In this document: in pieces, positions 1 to 7,971 of the stretch
Numbering within the stretch: the stretch's first letter is position 1
Layout of the letters: each line of letters opens with the position of its first letter
NCBI RefSeq assembly: GCF_000020605.1
Contig: NC_012781.1
Location: 2,109,501 to 2,173,500 of the forward strand
From: Agathobacter rectalis ATCC 33656
Lineage (GTDB): Bacteria; Bacillota; Clostridia; Lachnospirales; Lachnospiraceae
Length of the DNA: 64,000 bases
Direction: 5' to 3'
Program-made: the position numbers and the translations under genes
The notes under the pieces: model-generated
Told to the model about the DNA's origin: nothing
The model's input: the letters and a program-made list of their open reading frames with translations, nothing else
Database searches by the model: none

Positions 1-337
1 TAATTGCTGCTATCACTCCTCCGTAAATTGCCAGTCCTCCCTGCCTGATATTGAATATGCTAAGCAGGTCATCCTTGTACAAATCCCACCTGAATACCAC
101 ATAGTATATTCTTGCGCCTATCACCGAGCATATGATTGCCACAAGTGCCAGATCAAAGTATGTATCAGGATTTTGTCCTGATTTTTTAGCCACATAGCAG
201 GCCACGCCCAGCCCCGCAAGCATACCACATGCTATTATTATGCCATACATCGCAATACCAAAGCTTCCTATTGATATGCTCTTTATCACATGCTGCAGAT
301 ATATATGAAGATGTGGGAAATTTATATTATAATCCAT
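1..337 (-). CDS. lgt: Prolipoprotein diacylglyceryl transferase, N-terminal part (runs off the window)
   Basis: The first 112 codons of a membrane enzyme are visible; the rest lies beyond base 1. Lgt moves diacylglycerol from phosphatidylglycerol to the lipobox cysteine of prelipoproteins at the outer face of the membrane. The translation starts MDYNINFPHL and shows a membrane segment rich in G, A and I, then GARIYYVVF and RQGGLAIYGG, which match the conserved Lgt N-terminal half. The ATG at 335-337 has an AGGAAAGG ribosome site just upstream. This gene is too short in the window to be judged for intactness. Family assignment is by motif recognition and is fairly sure. Confidence 0.87.
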   Translation of the reverse strand, partial: MDYNINFPHLHIYLQHVIKSISIGSFGIAMYGIIIACGMLAGLGVACYVAKKSGQNPDTYFDLALVAIICSVIGARIYYVVFRWDLYKDDLLSIFNIRQGGLAIYGGVIAAI

Positions 338-419
338 ATTTTTCCTTTCCTGACTGTAATTGCTGTCTGTCACACCATAATATATACAGCAGCAATCACA
401 AATTACGAAAATATATGTA

Positions 420-449
420 CCCGGAGCACCATAAACCTGATACTCCGGG
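420..449 (-). terminator. Hairpin after the DUF1540 gene, possible terminator
   Basis: The arms CCCGGAG and CTCCGGG (420-426 and 443-449) form a 7-bp GC-rich stem just past the stop of the DUF1540 gene. The downstream run on the minus strand is only weakly T-rich, so termination may be partial and lgt may be read through. Confidence 0.45.
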
Positions 450-474
450 CAACTGTCATTATGCGTCTCTTAGT

Positions 475-792
475 CTACGCCTGACACTCAAAGCTTGCAC
501 ACTCTGTACTGCACTTGTTTGGTGTACAGTTTTTCTTGATGCCAATCTGATTGGCCATGCAGCTATTGTGATCATTGTACTTACACTTTGCCGCATCACA
601 GTGCACATCTGTCTCCTTGTGAATAGCTAACTCTGCAGATACCTCACAGTCACAGGCCTTGTTTGAAAAGCTGCCACACTGTGTATCGCAGGCTTTCTTT
701 GCCTTAGTTCCTTTCACATCGATTTCTCTGAGCTTACAGCAGTTATCTGCATTATACGCACATTTTTCAACATTACAATCAAGTCTTGTCAT
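475..792 (-). CDS. Cys-rich protein with two DUF1540 domains
   Basis: The 105-residue protein contains 15 cysteines arranged as two copies of the short DUF1540 pattern: C-N-V-E-K-C-A-Y-N at residues 6-14 and C-D-A-A-K-C-K-Y-N at 65-73. Each is followed by an I-x-V/I-K segment and further cysteines. The cysteine spacing suggests metal binding, but the function of DUF1540 is unknown and no reaction can be assigned. There is no signal peptide, so it is probably cytoplasmic. The start ATG has a strong AAAGGAGG site. It sits between thrS and lgt on the same strand, with no obvious functional link to either. Domain assignment is confident, role is not. Confidence 0.85.
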   Translation of the reverse strand: MTRLDCNVEKCAYNADNCCKLREIDVKGTKAKKACDTQCGSFSNKACDCEVSAELAIHKETDVHCDAAKCKYNDHNSCMANQIGIKKNCTPNKCSTECASFECQA

Positions 793-861
793 ACTTTTGC
801 CTCCTTTGCTTATGCATAGGCTAGTATGTCCTGATTGATTTTTTTTATGCTTTTTAATTAA

Positions 862-2835
862 TTATCTGTGTTTTTCCTCTTCCGGAAGCTCCACTCTGAT
901 TTCCTTTGTACGGATTTCCTTGCAAATCTGGTCGATGAAATCTGAAAGTGGCTTAACACCCTCATTTCCTTCAAAACGGCTTCTTACCGATACTGTGCCG
1001 TCTGCCTCCTCGTCAGCTCCGACAACAAGCATATATGGAAGCTTATCCATACGAGCCTCTCTGATCTTGTATCCGATCTTCTCAGCTCTGTTGTCAACTG
1101 TCACATCGACATCATTGCGCTTAAGCTCATCTGCTACCTTTTTAGCATAATCAGCATACTTCTCTGAGATAGGAAGTACTCTTACCTGCTCAGGGCAGAG
1201 CCATGTAGGGAACTTGCCTGCGTAGTGCTCGATAAGCCATGCAAGTGTACGCTCATAGCAGCCGAGTGATGTACGGTGGATGATGTATGGACGGATTTTA
1301 TCGCCGTTTTGATCAATATAGTACAGATCAAAATTCTCAGCAATAGCACAGTCGAGCTGTATTGTTACCATGGTATCCTCTTTACCGTATACGTTCTTGG
1401 CCTGGATATCAATCTTTGGTCCGTAGAATGCAGCCTCGCCATCGGCCTCAACAAAAGGAACATTTTCCTCAATAAGGATGTTACGAAGAACCTCCTGTGT
1501 TGAGTTCCAGTACTCATCATCTCCTAAATACTTTTCTGTGTTCTTTGGATCCCATTTTGAAAGACGGTATGTCACATCATTCTCGAGTCCCAGCACCTTA
1601 AGGACATATCTGTTAAGATTGAAGCATGCCTTGAGCTCCTCCTCACACTGGTCAGGACGGATAACATTGTGACCCTCTGAGATAGTAAACTGTCTGACAC
1701 GTGTCAGTCCGTGCATCTCTCCCGAATCCTCGTTTCTAAACAGTGTGGATGTCTCACCCATTCTGTAAGGCAGATCTCTGTATGAGTGCTGCTTTGCCTT
1801 GTATACATAATACTGGAACGGACATGTCATCGGGCGAAGTGCCATAACCTCTTCCTCGCCGTCCTTCTCAGGATCTCCGAGAACAAACATGCCGTCAAGA
1901 TAATGATCCCAGTGTCCTGAAATCTTGTACAGGTCTGATTTTGCCATGAGTGGTGTCTTTGTACGCACATAGCCCCACTCCTTATCCTCGAGGTCCTCAA
2001 TCCATCTCTGCAGCTTCATAATCATCTTTGTGCCCTTTGGCATCATAAGCGGGAGTCCCTGTCCGATTACATCTACTGTTGTGAAAAGCTCCATCTCACG
2101 GCCAAGCTTATTGTGATCACGCTTCTTAGCCTCCTCCATTCTCTCAAGATGTGCCTTTAAATCCTCTTTCTTATTGTAGGCTGTTCCGTAGATACGATGG
2201 AGTCTTGCCTTGTTTGAATCACCTCTCCAGTATGCCATTGATGATGCTGTGAGCTTGAAAGCCTTTACTCCCTTTGTGCTCATAAGATGTGGTCCTGCAC
2301 ATAAATCTACAAATCCACCCTGGTCATAGAATGAAATCTCCTCACCCTCAGGAAGCTCCTCGATAAGCTCTACCTTGTATGGCTCATCCTTTTCCTTCAT
2401 GAATTTGATTGCTTCCTCTCTAGGGAGTGTAAATCTTGTTATCTCATGACCCTGTTTGATGATTTTCTTCATCTCTGCCTCAAGTGCATCGAGATCCTCT
2501 CTTGAGAATGGCTGTGAATCGAAATCATAGTAGAAACCATCGTCAATTGCCGGTCCGATTGTGATTTTTGCATCCGGGAACAGATTCTTAACTGCCTGTG
2601 CCAGCACGTGTGATGCTGTATGTCTGATAACACGAAGTCCTTCCTCATCACTTGCTGTGATTATATTGAGTGTGCAGTCCTTGTCAAGAACTGTTCTTAA
2701 GTCAACAATTTCTCCGTCAACCTCTCCTGCGCAGGCTGCTCTTGCAAGTCCCTCGCTTATATCTTTTGCGATTTCATATACGCTTTTTGCTTCGCTGTAC
2801 TCTTTTGATGAGCCATCCTTCAATGTTATCTTCAT
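862..2835 (-). CDS. thrS: Threonyl-tRNA synthetase
   Basis: This 657-residue enzyme charges tRNA-Thr with threonine in the cytoplasm. An N-terminal TGS domain (about 1-60) is followed by the editing domain with HTASH at 72-76. The class II catalytic core has the zinc-site Cys in PMTCPF (Cys338), His in SEGHN (His389) and a third His in IIHRTS. The C-terminal anticodon-binding domain follows EQVRVLPIS. The reading frame continues 19 codons upstream, but that stretch lies in the T-box terminator. The ATG at 2833-2835 has AAAGGAGAGA in front and gives the standard MKITLKDGS start. Regulation is by the T-box leader immediately upstream. The length is normal for bacterial ThrS. Confidence 0.96.
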   Translation of the reverse strand: MKITLKDGSSKEYSEAKSVYEIAKDISEGLARAACAGEVDGEIVDLRTVLDKDCTLNIITASDEEGLRVIRHTASHVLAQAVKNLFPDAKITIGPAIDDGFYYDFDSQPFSREDLDALEAEMKKIIKQGHEITRFTLPREEAIKFMKEKDEPYKVELIEELPEGEEISFYDQGGFVDLCAGPHLMSTKGVKAFKLTASSMAYWRGDSNKARLHRIYGTAYNKKEDLKAHLERMEEAKKRDHNKLGREMELFTTVDVIGQGLPLMMPKGTKMIMKLQRWIEDLEDKEWGYVRTKTPLMAKSDLYKISGHWDHYLDGMFVLGDPEKDGEEEVMALRPMTCPFQYYVYKAKQHSYRDLPYRMGETSTLFRNEDSGEMHGLTRVRQFTISEGHNVIRPDQCEEELKACFNLNRYVLKVLGLENDVTYRLSKWDPKNTEKYLGDDEYWNSTQEVLRNILIEENVPFVEADGEAAFYGPKIDIQAKNVYGKEDTMVTIQLDCAIAENFDLYYIDQNGDKIRPYIIHRTSLGCYERTLAWLIEHYAGKFPTWLCPEQVRVLPISEKYADYAKKVADELKRNDVDVTVDNRAEKIGYKIREARMDKLPYMLVVGADEEADGTVSVRSRFEGNEGVKPLSDFIDQICKEIRTKEIRVELPEEEKHR

Positions 2836-2860
2836 GGTTATCTCTCCTTTATTTTTAATA

Positions 2861-2899
2861 TAAAAATCCCCGACACCGCATTGCTGCGACATCGGGGAC
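2861..2899 (-). terminator. Rho-independent terminator of the thrS T-box leader
   Basis: The arms TCCCCGA (2867-2873) and TCGGGGA (2892-2898) form a stem, followed on the minus strand by a T-rich run at 2861-2867. It lies between the T-box sequence and the thrS ribosome site, as expected for T-box attenuation. Confidence 0.9.
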
Positions 2900-3120
2900 G
2901 ATAAGCTTTGTTACCGTGGTTCCACCCACATTCTTTCCGCCTGAAAACATACTGCTTGTCTGTATCCGACAGAAACTCATTTGACTATAACGGTGTCACC
3001 GGGCTTTATTGGAGCCACTCCAAGCTGGTGTTCGGTATATCATCCACCGGGGAGCTTTCACCACTCTTTGGACTTTGATTCTCGTCTTCCAAGGCTTCCC
3101 TCTCTGCTGCTTTTAATATA
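2861..3120 (-). promoter_or_regulatory. T-box riboswitch controlling thrS
   Basis: Read on the minus strand, the leader carries an AGAGAGG start of stem I and the diagnostic T-box GGGTGGAACCACGG (plus positions 2914-2927), and it ends in a terminator hairpin. T-box leaders bind uncharged tRNA through a specifier codon in stem I and then favour the antiterminator. Two ACC (Thr) triplets occur in stem I, at plus 3027-3029 and 2992-2994. I cannot decide which is the specifier without folding. The position directly before thrS supports a threonine-responsive switch. Confidence 0.92.
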
Positions 3121-3208
3121 CTTACTGTGCTCTTCAACGTATTGTTATTATGCTAATGTTCCTTTCAAAAAATGATAATATACTTATTTTTCTAATCTGT
3201 AAAGTACT

Positions 3209-3715
3209 TTATGCATTTTTTCCGCAACATTTTTTATATTTCTTGCCCGAACCGCATGGACATGGGTCATTTCGGCCGATTTTCTTACCTACTACCACTG
3301 TTCCTGACTTCTTCTGCTCGAGGTAAAGCGCATGCTTTGTCTCTGCGTCAAAGATTTCATCCCATGCCGGGAGATTGTAAAGCCAGTCTGCCTTTGCATC
3401 TACCATGTTCTTATAGAGCTTTTCTTTATCGAAAGCAAGGCTTACCTTTGTGTCCTCATCCATCTCCTCGATTGGGTTTGGGGTGACAAGGCTGTCATTG
3501 ATTCCGTCTAAGAAGCCTGTCATCTCCATGATTGATAACTCATATTTCTCAGCAAGCTCTTTGACTGTTCCCTCTACTGCCTCATCCGGATTTGCAAGGA
3601 GCTTCTCATATACACCCTTCTCCAAGAGGAAATAATGCTGCCAAAAACGCTGTAACTCTCCCTGATCTGCTTTGTCATTGTAGGCAATCTTGTGCCACTC
3701 TTCTAATAAAGCCAT
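3209..3715 (-). CDS. SEC-C motif protein
   Basis: The 168-residue protein ends in a SEC-C zinc-binding motif: [18 protein letters not shown] lies within the last 22 residues, with the Cys-x-Cys and Cys-Cys ligands intact. The same motif ends SecA and many otherwise unrelated proteins, where it binds zinc and often protein or ribosome partners. The N-terminal 140 residues are acidic and helical and I do not recognise them. A GTG lies four codons upstream, but AAAGGTGG sits about 9-10 bases before the ATG at 3713-3715, so I use that start. It is transcribed divergently from the small plus-strand pair. Confidence 0.85.
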   Translation of the reverse strand: MALLEEWHKIAYNDKADQGELQRFWQHYFLLEKGVYEKLLANPDEAVEGTVKELAEKYELSIMEMTGFLDGINDSLVTPNPIEEMDEDTKVSLAFDKEKLYKNMVDAKADWLYNLPAWDEIFDAETKHALYLEQKKSGTVVVGKKIGRNDPCPCGSGKKYKKCCGKNA

Positions 3716-3784
3716 TTTTACTACCACCTTTATCTTTTATAAACTGATATGAGGCCAAACAGCCTCAACTTCACATATGGATGT

Positions 3785-3813
3785 ATTATACCAAAATAAC
3801 AGCTTGACGTCAA
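3785..3813 (-). promoter_or_regulatory. Sigma-A-type promoter for the SEC-C gene
   Basis: On the minus strand TTGACG (plus 3808-3813), a 17-base spacer and TATAAT (plus 3785-3790) form a near-consensus promoter about 70 bases before the SEC-C start. Its -35 box overlaps the -35 of the divergent promoter. Confidence 0.8.
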
Positions 3814-3832
3814 TTTTGTTTTTTTATATTAT
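3804..3832 (+). promoter_or_regulatory. Sigma-A-type promoter for the plus-strand pair
   Basis: TTGACG (3804-3809), a 17-base spacer and TATTAT (3827-3832) lie about 40 bases before the ATG at 3873. The -35 shares the palindrome TTGACGTCAA (3804-3813) with the opposing promoter. Confidence 0.78.
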
Positions 3833-3872
3833 AATTATTAAATAACTATTCAAAAACCACGGAGAACAATTC

Positions 3873-4103
3873 ATGAAAAAGACAAAACGTATTCTGGCAC
3901 TGATTGGCGCCATCCTTTTATTACTTTTATATGTTGTGGCATTTGTTGCCACTGTGCTCGATCACACAAGTGACATGCGCTACTGGAAGGCTGCCGTTGC
4001 CGCAACTATCATTATCCCGGTGCTTATCTGGGCGTATTCATTTGTATACAGACTTTTAAAGGGTTCTGATAAAGAATCTGATGATGTAACCAAAAAACCA
4101 TGA
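3873..4103 (+). CDS. Small two-helix membrane protein, function unknown
   Basis: The 76-residue protein has a positive N-terminus (MKKTKR) and two hydrophobic segments, at about 8-28 and 41-62. The short tail is charged and ends KESDDVTKKP. It looks like a small integral membrane protein with both ends inside. I do not recognise a family. The start has an ACGGAGAA ribosome site. Its stop overlaps the next ATG as ATGA at 4100-4103, so the two genes are probably translationally coupled. It has its own promoter at 3804-3832. Confidence 0.7.
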   Translation: MKKTKRILALIGAILLLLLYVVAFVATVLDHTSDMRYWKAAVAATIIIPVLIWAYSFVYRLLKGSDKESDDVTKKP

Positions 4104-4741
4104 AACGCAAAATCACACCTGAATTATCATCTAAAGACTGGAAGGAATTCTGCAGCCGTTTTCATTTTGATAACGATAAACTGCCGCTTATCCGGGCAAT
4201 ATACACCGCAATGCTTCCATTGGTGGATGCCTTTGCATATTATTCCATAAAACAGGATTTGCCCGGGGTATCCCTGGCACACTATGCCTACGGCCTCGTG
4301 ACACTCGGAAACGGTGTAGACGAGCTGTCAGAGCTGTATTTAAACCATGAGCAGCTTGAGGAAGCATACATAGCAGACTGTTTAAGCCTCATGCTTTTGT
4401 CAAACGCATATGAGCAGTTTGCAAAGGCTGTCGAAGAAGAAAGCTCTCTTTATGCCATTGAGCTGTCATTTTTAGGCGATGAATATCCGCTTGAGCTGCT
4501 GCCTGAGATTTTTGAGCACGTAAGCCCTGATGGCATACATCTCACCGGTTCAAATATGCTCAAGCCACTTAAGACAGCCGCCCTCATAATAAAGCTTGAC
4601 TCACAAAAGCGGAAAAATATCAAAGAGCTCTGCAATACCTGCGCGAACTGTAAAAATCTGTCGTGCCCATCAAGAAAGGCTCCTGGTCCTAAGCTGCCAC
4701 ACACCTATGGTGCCATGCAGATTTTCAATATCAGACATTGA
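4100..4741 (+). CDS. MetH activation-domain-like protein (tentative)
   Basis: The 213-residue soluble protein has GLVTLGNGVDELSELY near residue 75 and an acidic helical middle. A conserved-looking C-terminus reads ISPDG-type then MLKPLKTAALI, and it ends with a four-Cys cluster of the form CxxCxxCxxxxC around residues 177-189. This layout recalls stand-alone relatives of the cobalamin-dependent methionine synthase activation domain found in clostridia, but I assign it only by pattern. The Cys cluster could bind metal. It is coupled to the upstream membrane protein by an ATGA overlap. Its last 11 bases overlap the end of the opposing ATPase gene. Confidence 0.55.
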   Translation: MKRKITPELSSKDWKEFCSRFHFDNDKLPLIRAIYTAMLPLVDAFAYYSIKQDLPGVSLAHYAYGLVTLGNGVDELSELYLNHEQLEEAYIADCLSLMLLSNAYEQFAKAVEEESSLYAIELSFLGDEYPLELLPEIFEHVSPDGIHLTGSNMLKPLKTAALIIKLDSQKRKNIKELCNTCANCKNLSCPSRKAPGPKLPHTYGAMQIFNIRH

Positions 4742-7148
4742 AGCCCTTCTTTTTCTCATATGAGCCTCTCAGTTTCTCAACCAGAAGTGTCAGATTCCTA
4801 AACAGTGACTCAGCCGCAAAGCCAAACACTATCATGAGAAGAATACATATATTTGACAAATCTGTCAGTGCAAACAGTTTCTTTAAGAAGAAACCCGAAA
4901 ATACCAGACCTGCTATATTTCCGATAATAACAGCATATTTCATTCCATTTAGCGGCTCACTGATTTTAAAGAGAATCATAAAGCCCACTACTGAAAGTAC
5001 AAGCGTCGCTATCGTTCCTATGCTTGCATCTGATATACAAAATACTTCTCCGCATACGACAAGCGCTCCGACAGCTATTACATCCGTAAGTCCACCCGGC
5101 AGTGCCTTTAGCATGACATTGGTGATAAAGTGTCCCTTTATCCTGTCCTTATTCTGCTCCAGTGCCAATAAGAATCCCGGTACTCCTATGGTAAACATAC
5201 TGATGAGCGATACCTGTGCCGGCTCAAGCGGATACGTAACCATAAGAATAACCGAAAACAGTGAAAGTAACAGTGAGAATATATTTTTCACAAGAAACAG
5301 GCTTGCTGAGCGCTGGATATTGTTTACCACCCTGCGGCCCTCATACACCACATCCGGCATATGTGCAAAGTCAGAGTCCAAAAGGACAACCTGGGCTGCC
5401 TGGGCTGCCGCCTCACTTCCCGATGCCATAGCCACACTGCAGTCGGCATCCTTCATGGCAAGTATATCGTTGACTCCGTCTCCTGTCATCGCAACTGTAT
5501 GACCTTTAGCCTGTAAAGCCTTTACAAGCTGTTTCTTCTGCTTTGGTGTCACTCGTCCGAATACAGTATATTTATTCACTGCATCGGCTATTTTATCCTC
5601 AGTATCAAGTGTTGCCGCATCAACAAAGCTTTCTGCACTTTCTATTCCTGCCTGTATGGCAATCCTTGAAACAGTACGCGGATTGTCACCTGAAATAACC
5701 TTTATCGCAACACCCTGACTCTTGAAATACTCAAAGGTCTTTACCGCATTCTCTCTGATAGGATTGGCAAGTGCCACAAATCCAAGCGGAGTAACGCTGC
5801 CATTTATGCCATTCTCCACGTTTTCCCCATCATACCTTGCAAATAAAAGTACTCTGTCGCCTTTGTCAGCGTATGGTATTATTTCTTCCTCAATGCGCGC
5901 AAAGTCTTCGTGCATGATAAACTCCGGCGCTCCGAGCAGATATGTTCCATCAGAAAAGGTAACGCTGCCATATTTGAGACTCGACGAGAATGCCTGCTGT
6001 GAAACCGCTGTACGATGCAGTGCAGATGTATTATTTGTCAAAGCATCCGCCGCATATGCTTTTAGTGCGAGCATAGTCGCATTGTTGTCAACCGAAGCAT
6101 TTGCATAATCTAAAATAAGACTTTTAAGCTCATCTAATGTCAAAGCTGTCTGTGTACCATCTGCTCCACTGTTTTTACAGAGAAAAATTTCCTTAAGCTT
6201 CATATCAGGCTCAGTAATTGTGCCCGTTTTATCCACACAAAGCACATCCACACGCGCAAGCGTCTCAATACTTTTCATATCATGAAGCAAAACCTTTTTC
6301 CTTGCAAGCTTCATAGTGCTTAATGCAAGCGCCACTGTGGTCAGCAGATACAAGCCCTCCGGTATCATTCCTATAATCGCTGCAACTGTCGATGTAACAC
6401 TCTTTGTGATAGACTCACCATTCACAAAATGGCTCTGCCAGAACAATATAAGCCCAATCGGAATAATAACTATGCCAACCCATTTGACAATCAAATTGAT
6501 GGAGCGTATCATCTCTGACTGCTCCTTGCCGCCCATTGATTTTGCCTCAAGGCTCAGCTTTGAGATATATGATTCATTACCGACCTTTTCAAGCCGTGCA
6601 TAGCACTCTCCCGATACAACAAAGCTTCCCGACATGAGAGTGCTGCCCTCTGTCTTTTCTACCTCATCAGCTTCACCTGTTAGCAGTGATTCATTTACCT
6701 GTATATTTCCGGATATCACAACCGCATCCGCACAAATCTGCTTTCCTGCGGTAAGTAAAATCACATCGTCCTTTACAAGTTCCTCCGTACTAATCTGCTT
6801 TACGCTGCCGTTTCTGATGACATCCGCACGCGGAGCATTCAGTAAACTCATTTTTTCAAGAGTCTTTTTTGCGCGGATTTCCTGAACGATTCCGATTACC
6901 GTATTTCCAATAATTATAGGCAGAAATGTCAGATTTCTGAAAGAACCTACCATTATGAGAAGTATCGTTATGACAAGAAATATAAGGTTAAAATATGTGA
7001 AAACGTTTGAAATCACAATTTCCTTTGTTGTCTTGTCTGTAGATATATCAGCTCTGTTGGTAAGTCCTTCCTCCACTCTCTGCCTTACCTCTTCATCGGT
7101 AAGGCCTGTGATATTTATGCTGTAGCTGTCTTTGTTCATCTGATTCAT
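4731..7148 (-). CDS. P-type cation-transporting ATPase, CtpE-like
   Basis: The 805-residue pump uses ATP to move cations across the membrane. Visible P-type motifs are the actuator TGE in LLTGEADEV, the phosphorylation site DKTGTITE, and the hinge TGDGVNDILAMKDAD. Transmembrane segment 4 has GMIPEGLYLLTT. The PEGL motif without a CPC rules against a heavy-metal P1B pump and resembles the CtpE branch, for which calcium transport is reported in mycobacteria. Substrate here is inference. A GTG lies three codons upstream of the chosen ATG (7146-7148), and both have weak ribosome sites. A perfect 11-bp inverted repeat lies just upstream. The 3' end overlaps the opposing gene by 11 bases. Confidence 0.88.
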   Translation of the reverse strand: MNQMNKDSYSINITGLTDEEVRQRVEEGLTNRADISTDKTTKEIVISNVFTYFNLIFLVITILLIMVGSFRNLTFLPIIIGNTVIGIVQEIRAKKTLEKMSLLNAPRADVIRNGSVKQISTEELVKDDVILLTAGKQICADAVVISGNIQVNESLLTGEADEVEKTEGSTLMSGSFVVSGECYARLEKVGNESYISKLSLEAKSMGGKEQSEMIRSINLIVKWVGIVIIPIGLILFWQSHFVNGESITKSVTSTVAAIIGMIPEGLYLLTTVALALSTMKLARKKVLLHDMKSIETLARVDVLCVDKTGTITEPDMKLKEIFLCKNSGADGTQTALTLDELKSLILDYANASVDNNATMLALKAYAADALTNNTSALHRTAVSQQAFSSSLKYGSVTFSDGTYLLGAPEFIMHEDFARIEEEIIPYADKGDRVLLFARYDGENVENGINGSVTPLGFVALANPIRENAVKTFEYFKSQGVAIKVISGDNPRTVSRIAIQAGIESAESFVDAATLDTEDKIADAVNKYTVFGRVTPKQKKQLVKALQAKGHTVAMTGDGVNDILAMKDADCSVAMASGSEAAAQAAQVVLLDSDFAHMPDVVYEGRRVVNNIQRSASLFLVKNIFSLLLSLFSVILMVTYPLEPAQVSLISMFTIGVPGFLLALEQNKDRIKGHFITNVMLKALPGGLTDVIAVGALVVCGEVFCISDASIGTIATLVLSVVGFMILFKISEPLNGMKYAVIIGNIAGLVFSGFFLKKLFALTDLSNICILLMIVFGFAAESLFRNLTLLVEKLRGSYEKKKGFNV

Positions 7149-7164
7149 GCTATTCACCGTTTGT

Positions 7165-7192
7165 CCATTATTATTCTACACAATAATAATGG
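7165..7192. promoter_or_regulatory. Perfect 11-bp inverted repeat before the ATPase gene, candidate operator
   Basis: CCATTATTATT (7165-7175) and AATAATAATGG (7182-7192) are exact complements around a 6-base loop. There is no T-run on either side, so it is not an ordinary terminator. It overlaps a possible -10 on the minus strand (CATTAT, 17 bases after a TTGAAA). Confidence 0.5.
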
Positions 7193-7284
7193 TACAACAT
7201 AAGCATGATTTCAATACCTATTTCATTAAAAAAGGATGAACTATTTCTTAATTTCTTTTCAAATTGTAACTTATCAATCCGTTG

Positions 7285-7929
7285 CTACTCACTTTCAGTC
7301 TCAGTACTCTCACTGTCTTCCGTTGCAATCATATCATCTATAGAATCCGGAATTGTTCCAAGGATTGTGGTGCTTGAAAGATATACATCATCATTTACCT
7401 TGATATAGTACTCACCAAGCATAGCGTTTTTCTCACCGATTGTTATGGTATATGTCTTGTCGGCAGTGCTTAGCTTTACGACATTCTGTGGCTCATCCAG
7501 TCCAAAATCAGATGTATCCGCATCTGAATCAAATTTCTTTGAAGCTGTGATGCTTGTAGCGTTTCCAAGCAGTGATGTAACCTTGCTTGTATTGATTTTA
7601 AGAGAGGTGTCATTATCGCAGACCCACTGGTCATCATCGTCTGTACTGCTTTCGGAATTGGTATCTGTTTTCTCAGACTCCGTTGACTCAGTCTCATCGG
7701 AGGTATCCTCTGACTTTATACGGCTGAAGCTATACTCCTGACCGTCAATCAGAAATGAGAGCGATTTGACATCCGATGAGTCAAGCGAAAGTGCCTCAAC
7801 ACTGTCGCTTTCGCTCTCTGAATCATCATCACTTTTATATTTATTGTAATTTAGAAGCCCCAGGTAGCCCGCCAGGCAGGCTGCCAGAACTATCGCAAGT
7901 ATCACAAAAGTGCGTTTTTGCTTATTCAT
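7285..7929 (-). CDS. DUF4340 domain lipoprotein-like/membrane-anchored protein of a Gld-type ABC system
   Basis: The 214-residue protein starts with a membrane anchor (about residues 9-27, including a Cys in LAACLAGYLG). A Ser/Asp/Glu-rich linker at about 80-100 is followed by a DUF4340 region with TYTITIGEKNAMLGEYYIKV. It ends in an acidic, Ser/Thr-rich tail (EDSESTETESE). DUF4340 proteins are commonly encoded after GldF/GldG-type ABC components, as here: the permease/GldG gene ends 42 bases upstream. The anchored domain probably sits outside the membrane and works with the exporter. Its biochemical role is unknown. The ribosome site GGAG lies 10 bases before the ATG. Confidence 0.82.
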   Translation of the reverse strand: MNKQKRTFVILAIVLAACLAGYLGLLNYNKYKSDDDSESESDSVEALSLDSSDVKSLSFLIDGQEYSFSRIKSEDTSDETESTESEKTDTNSESSTDDDDQWVCDNDTSLKINTSKVTSLLGNATSITASKKFDSDADTSDFGLDEPQNVVKLSTADKTYTITIGEKNAMLGEYYIKVNDDVYLSSTTILGTIPDSIDDMIATEDSESTETESE

Positions 7930-7971
7930 TCATTATTTCTCCTATTTCCTATACGCTTTTTTGCCTGTAAT

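Noticed and set aside
4738-5502. Plus-strand open frame of 254 codons
   Set aside because: It is antisense to the P-type ATPase, which has all its motifs in the other strand.
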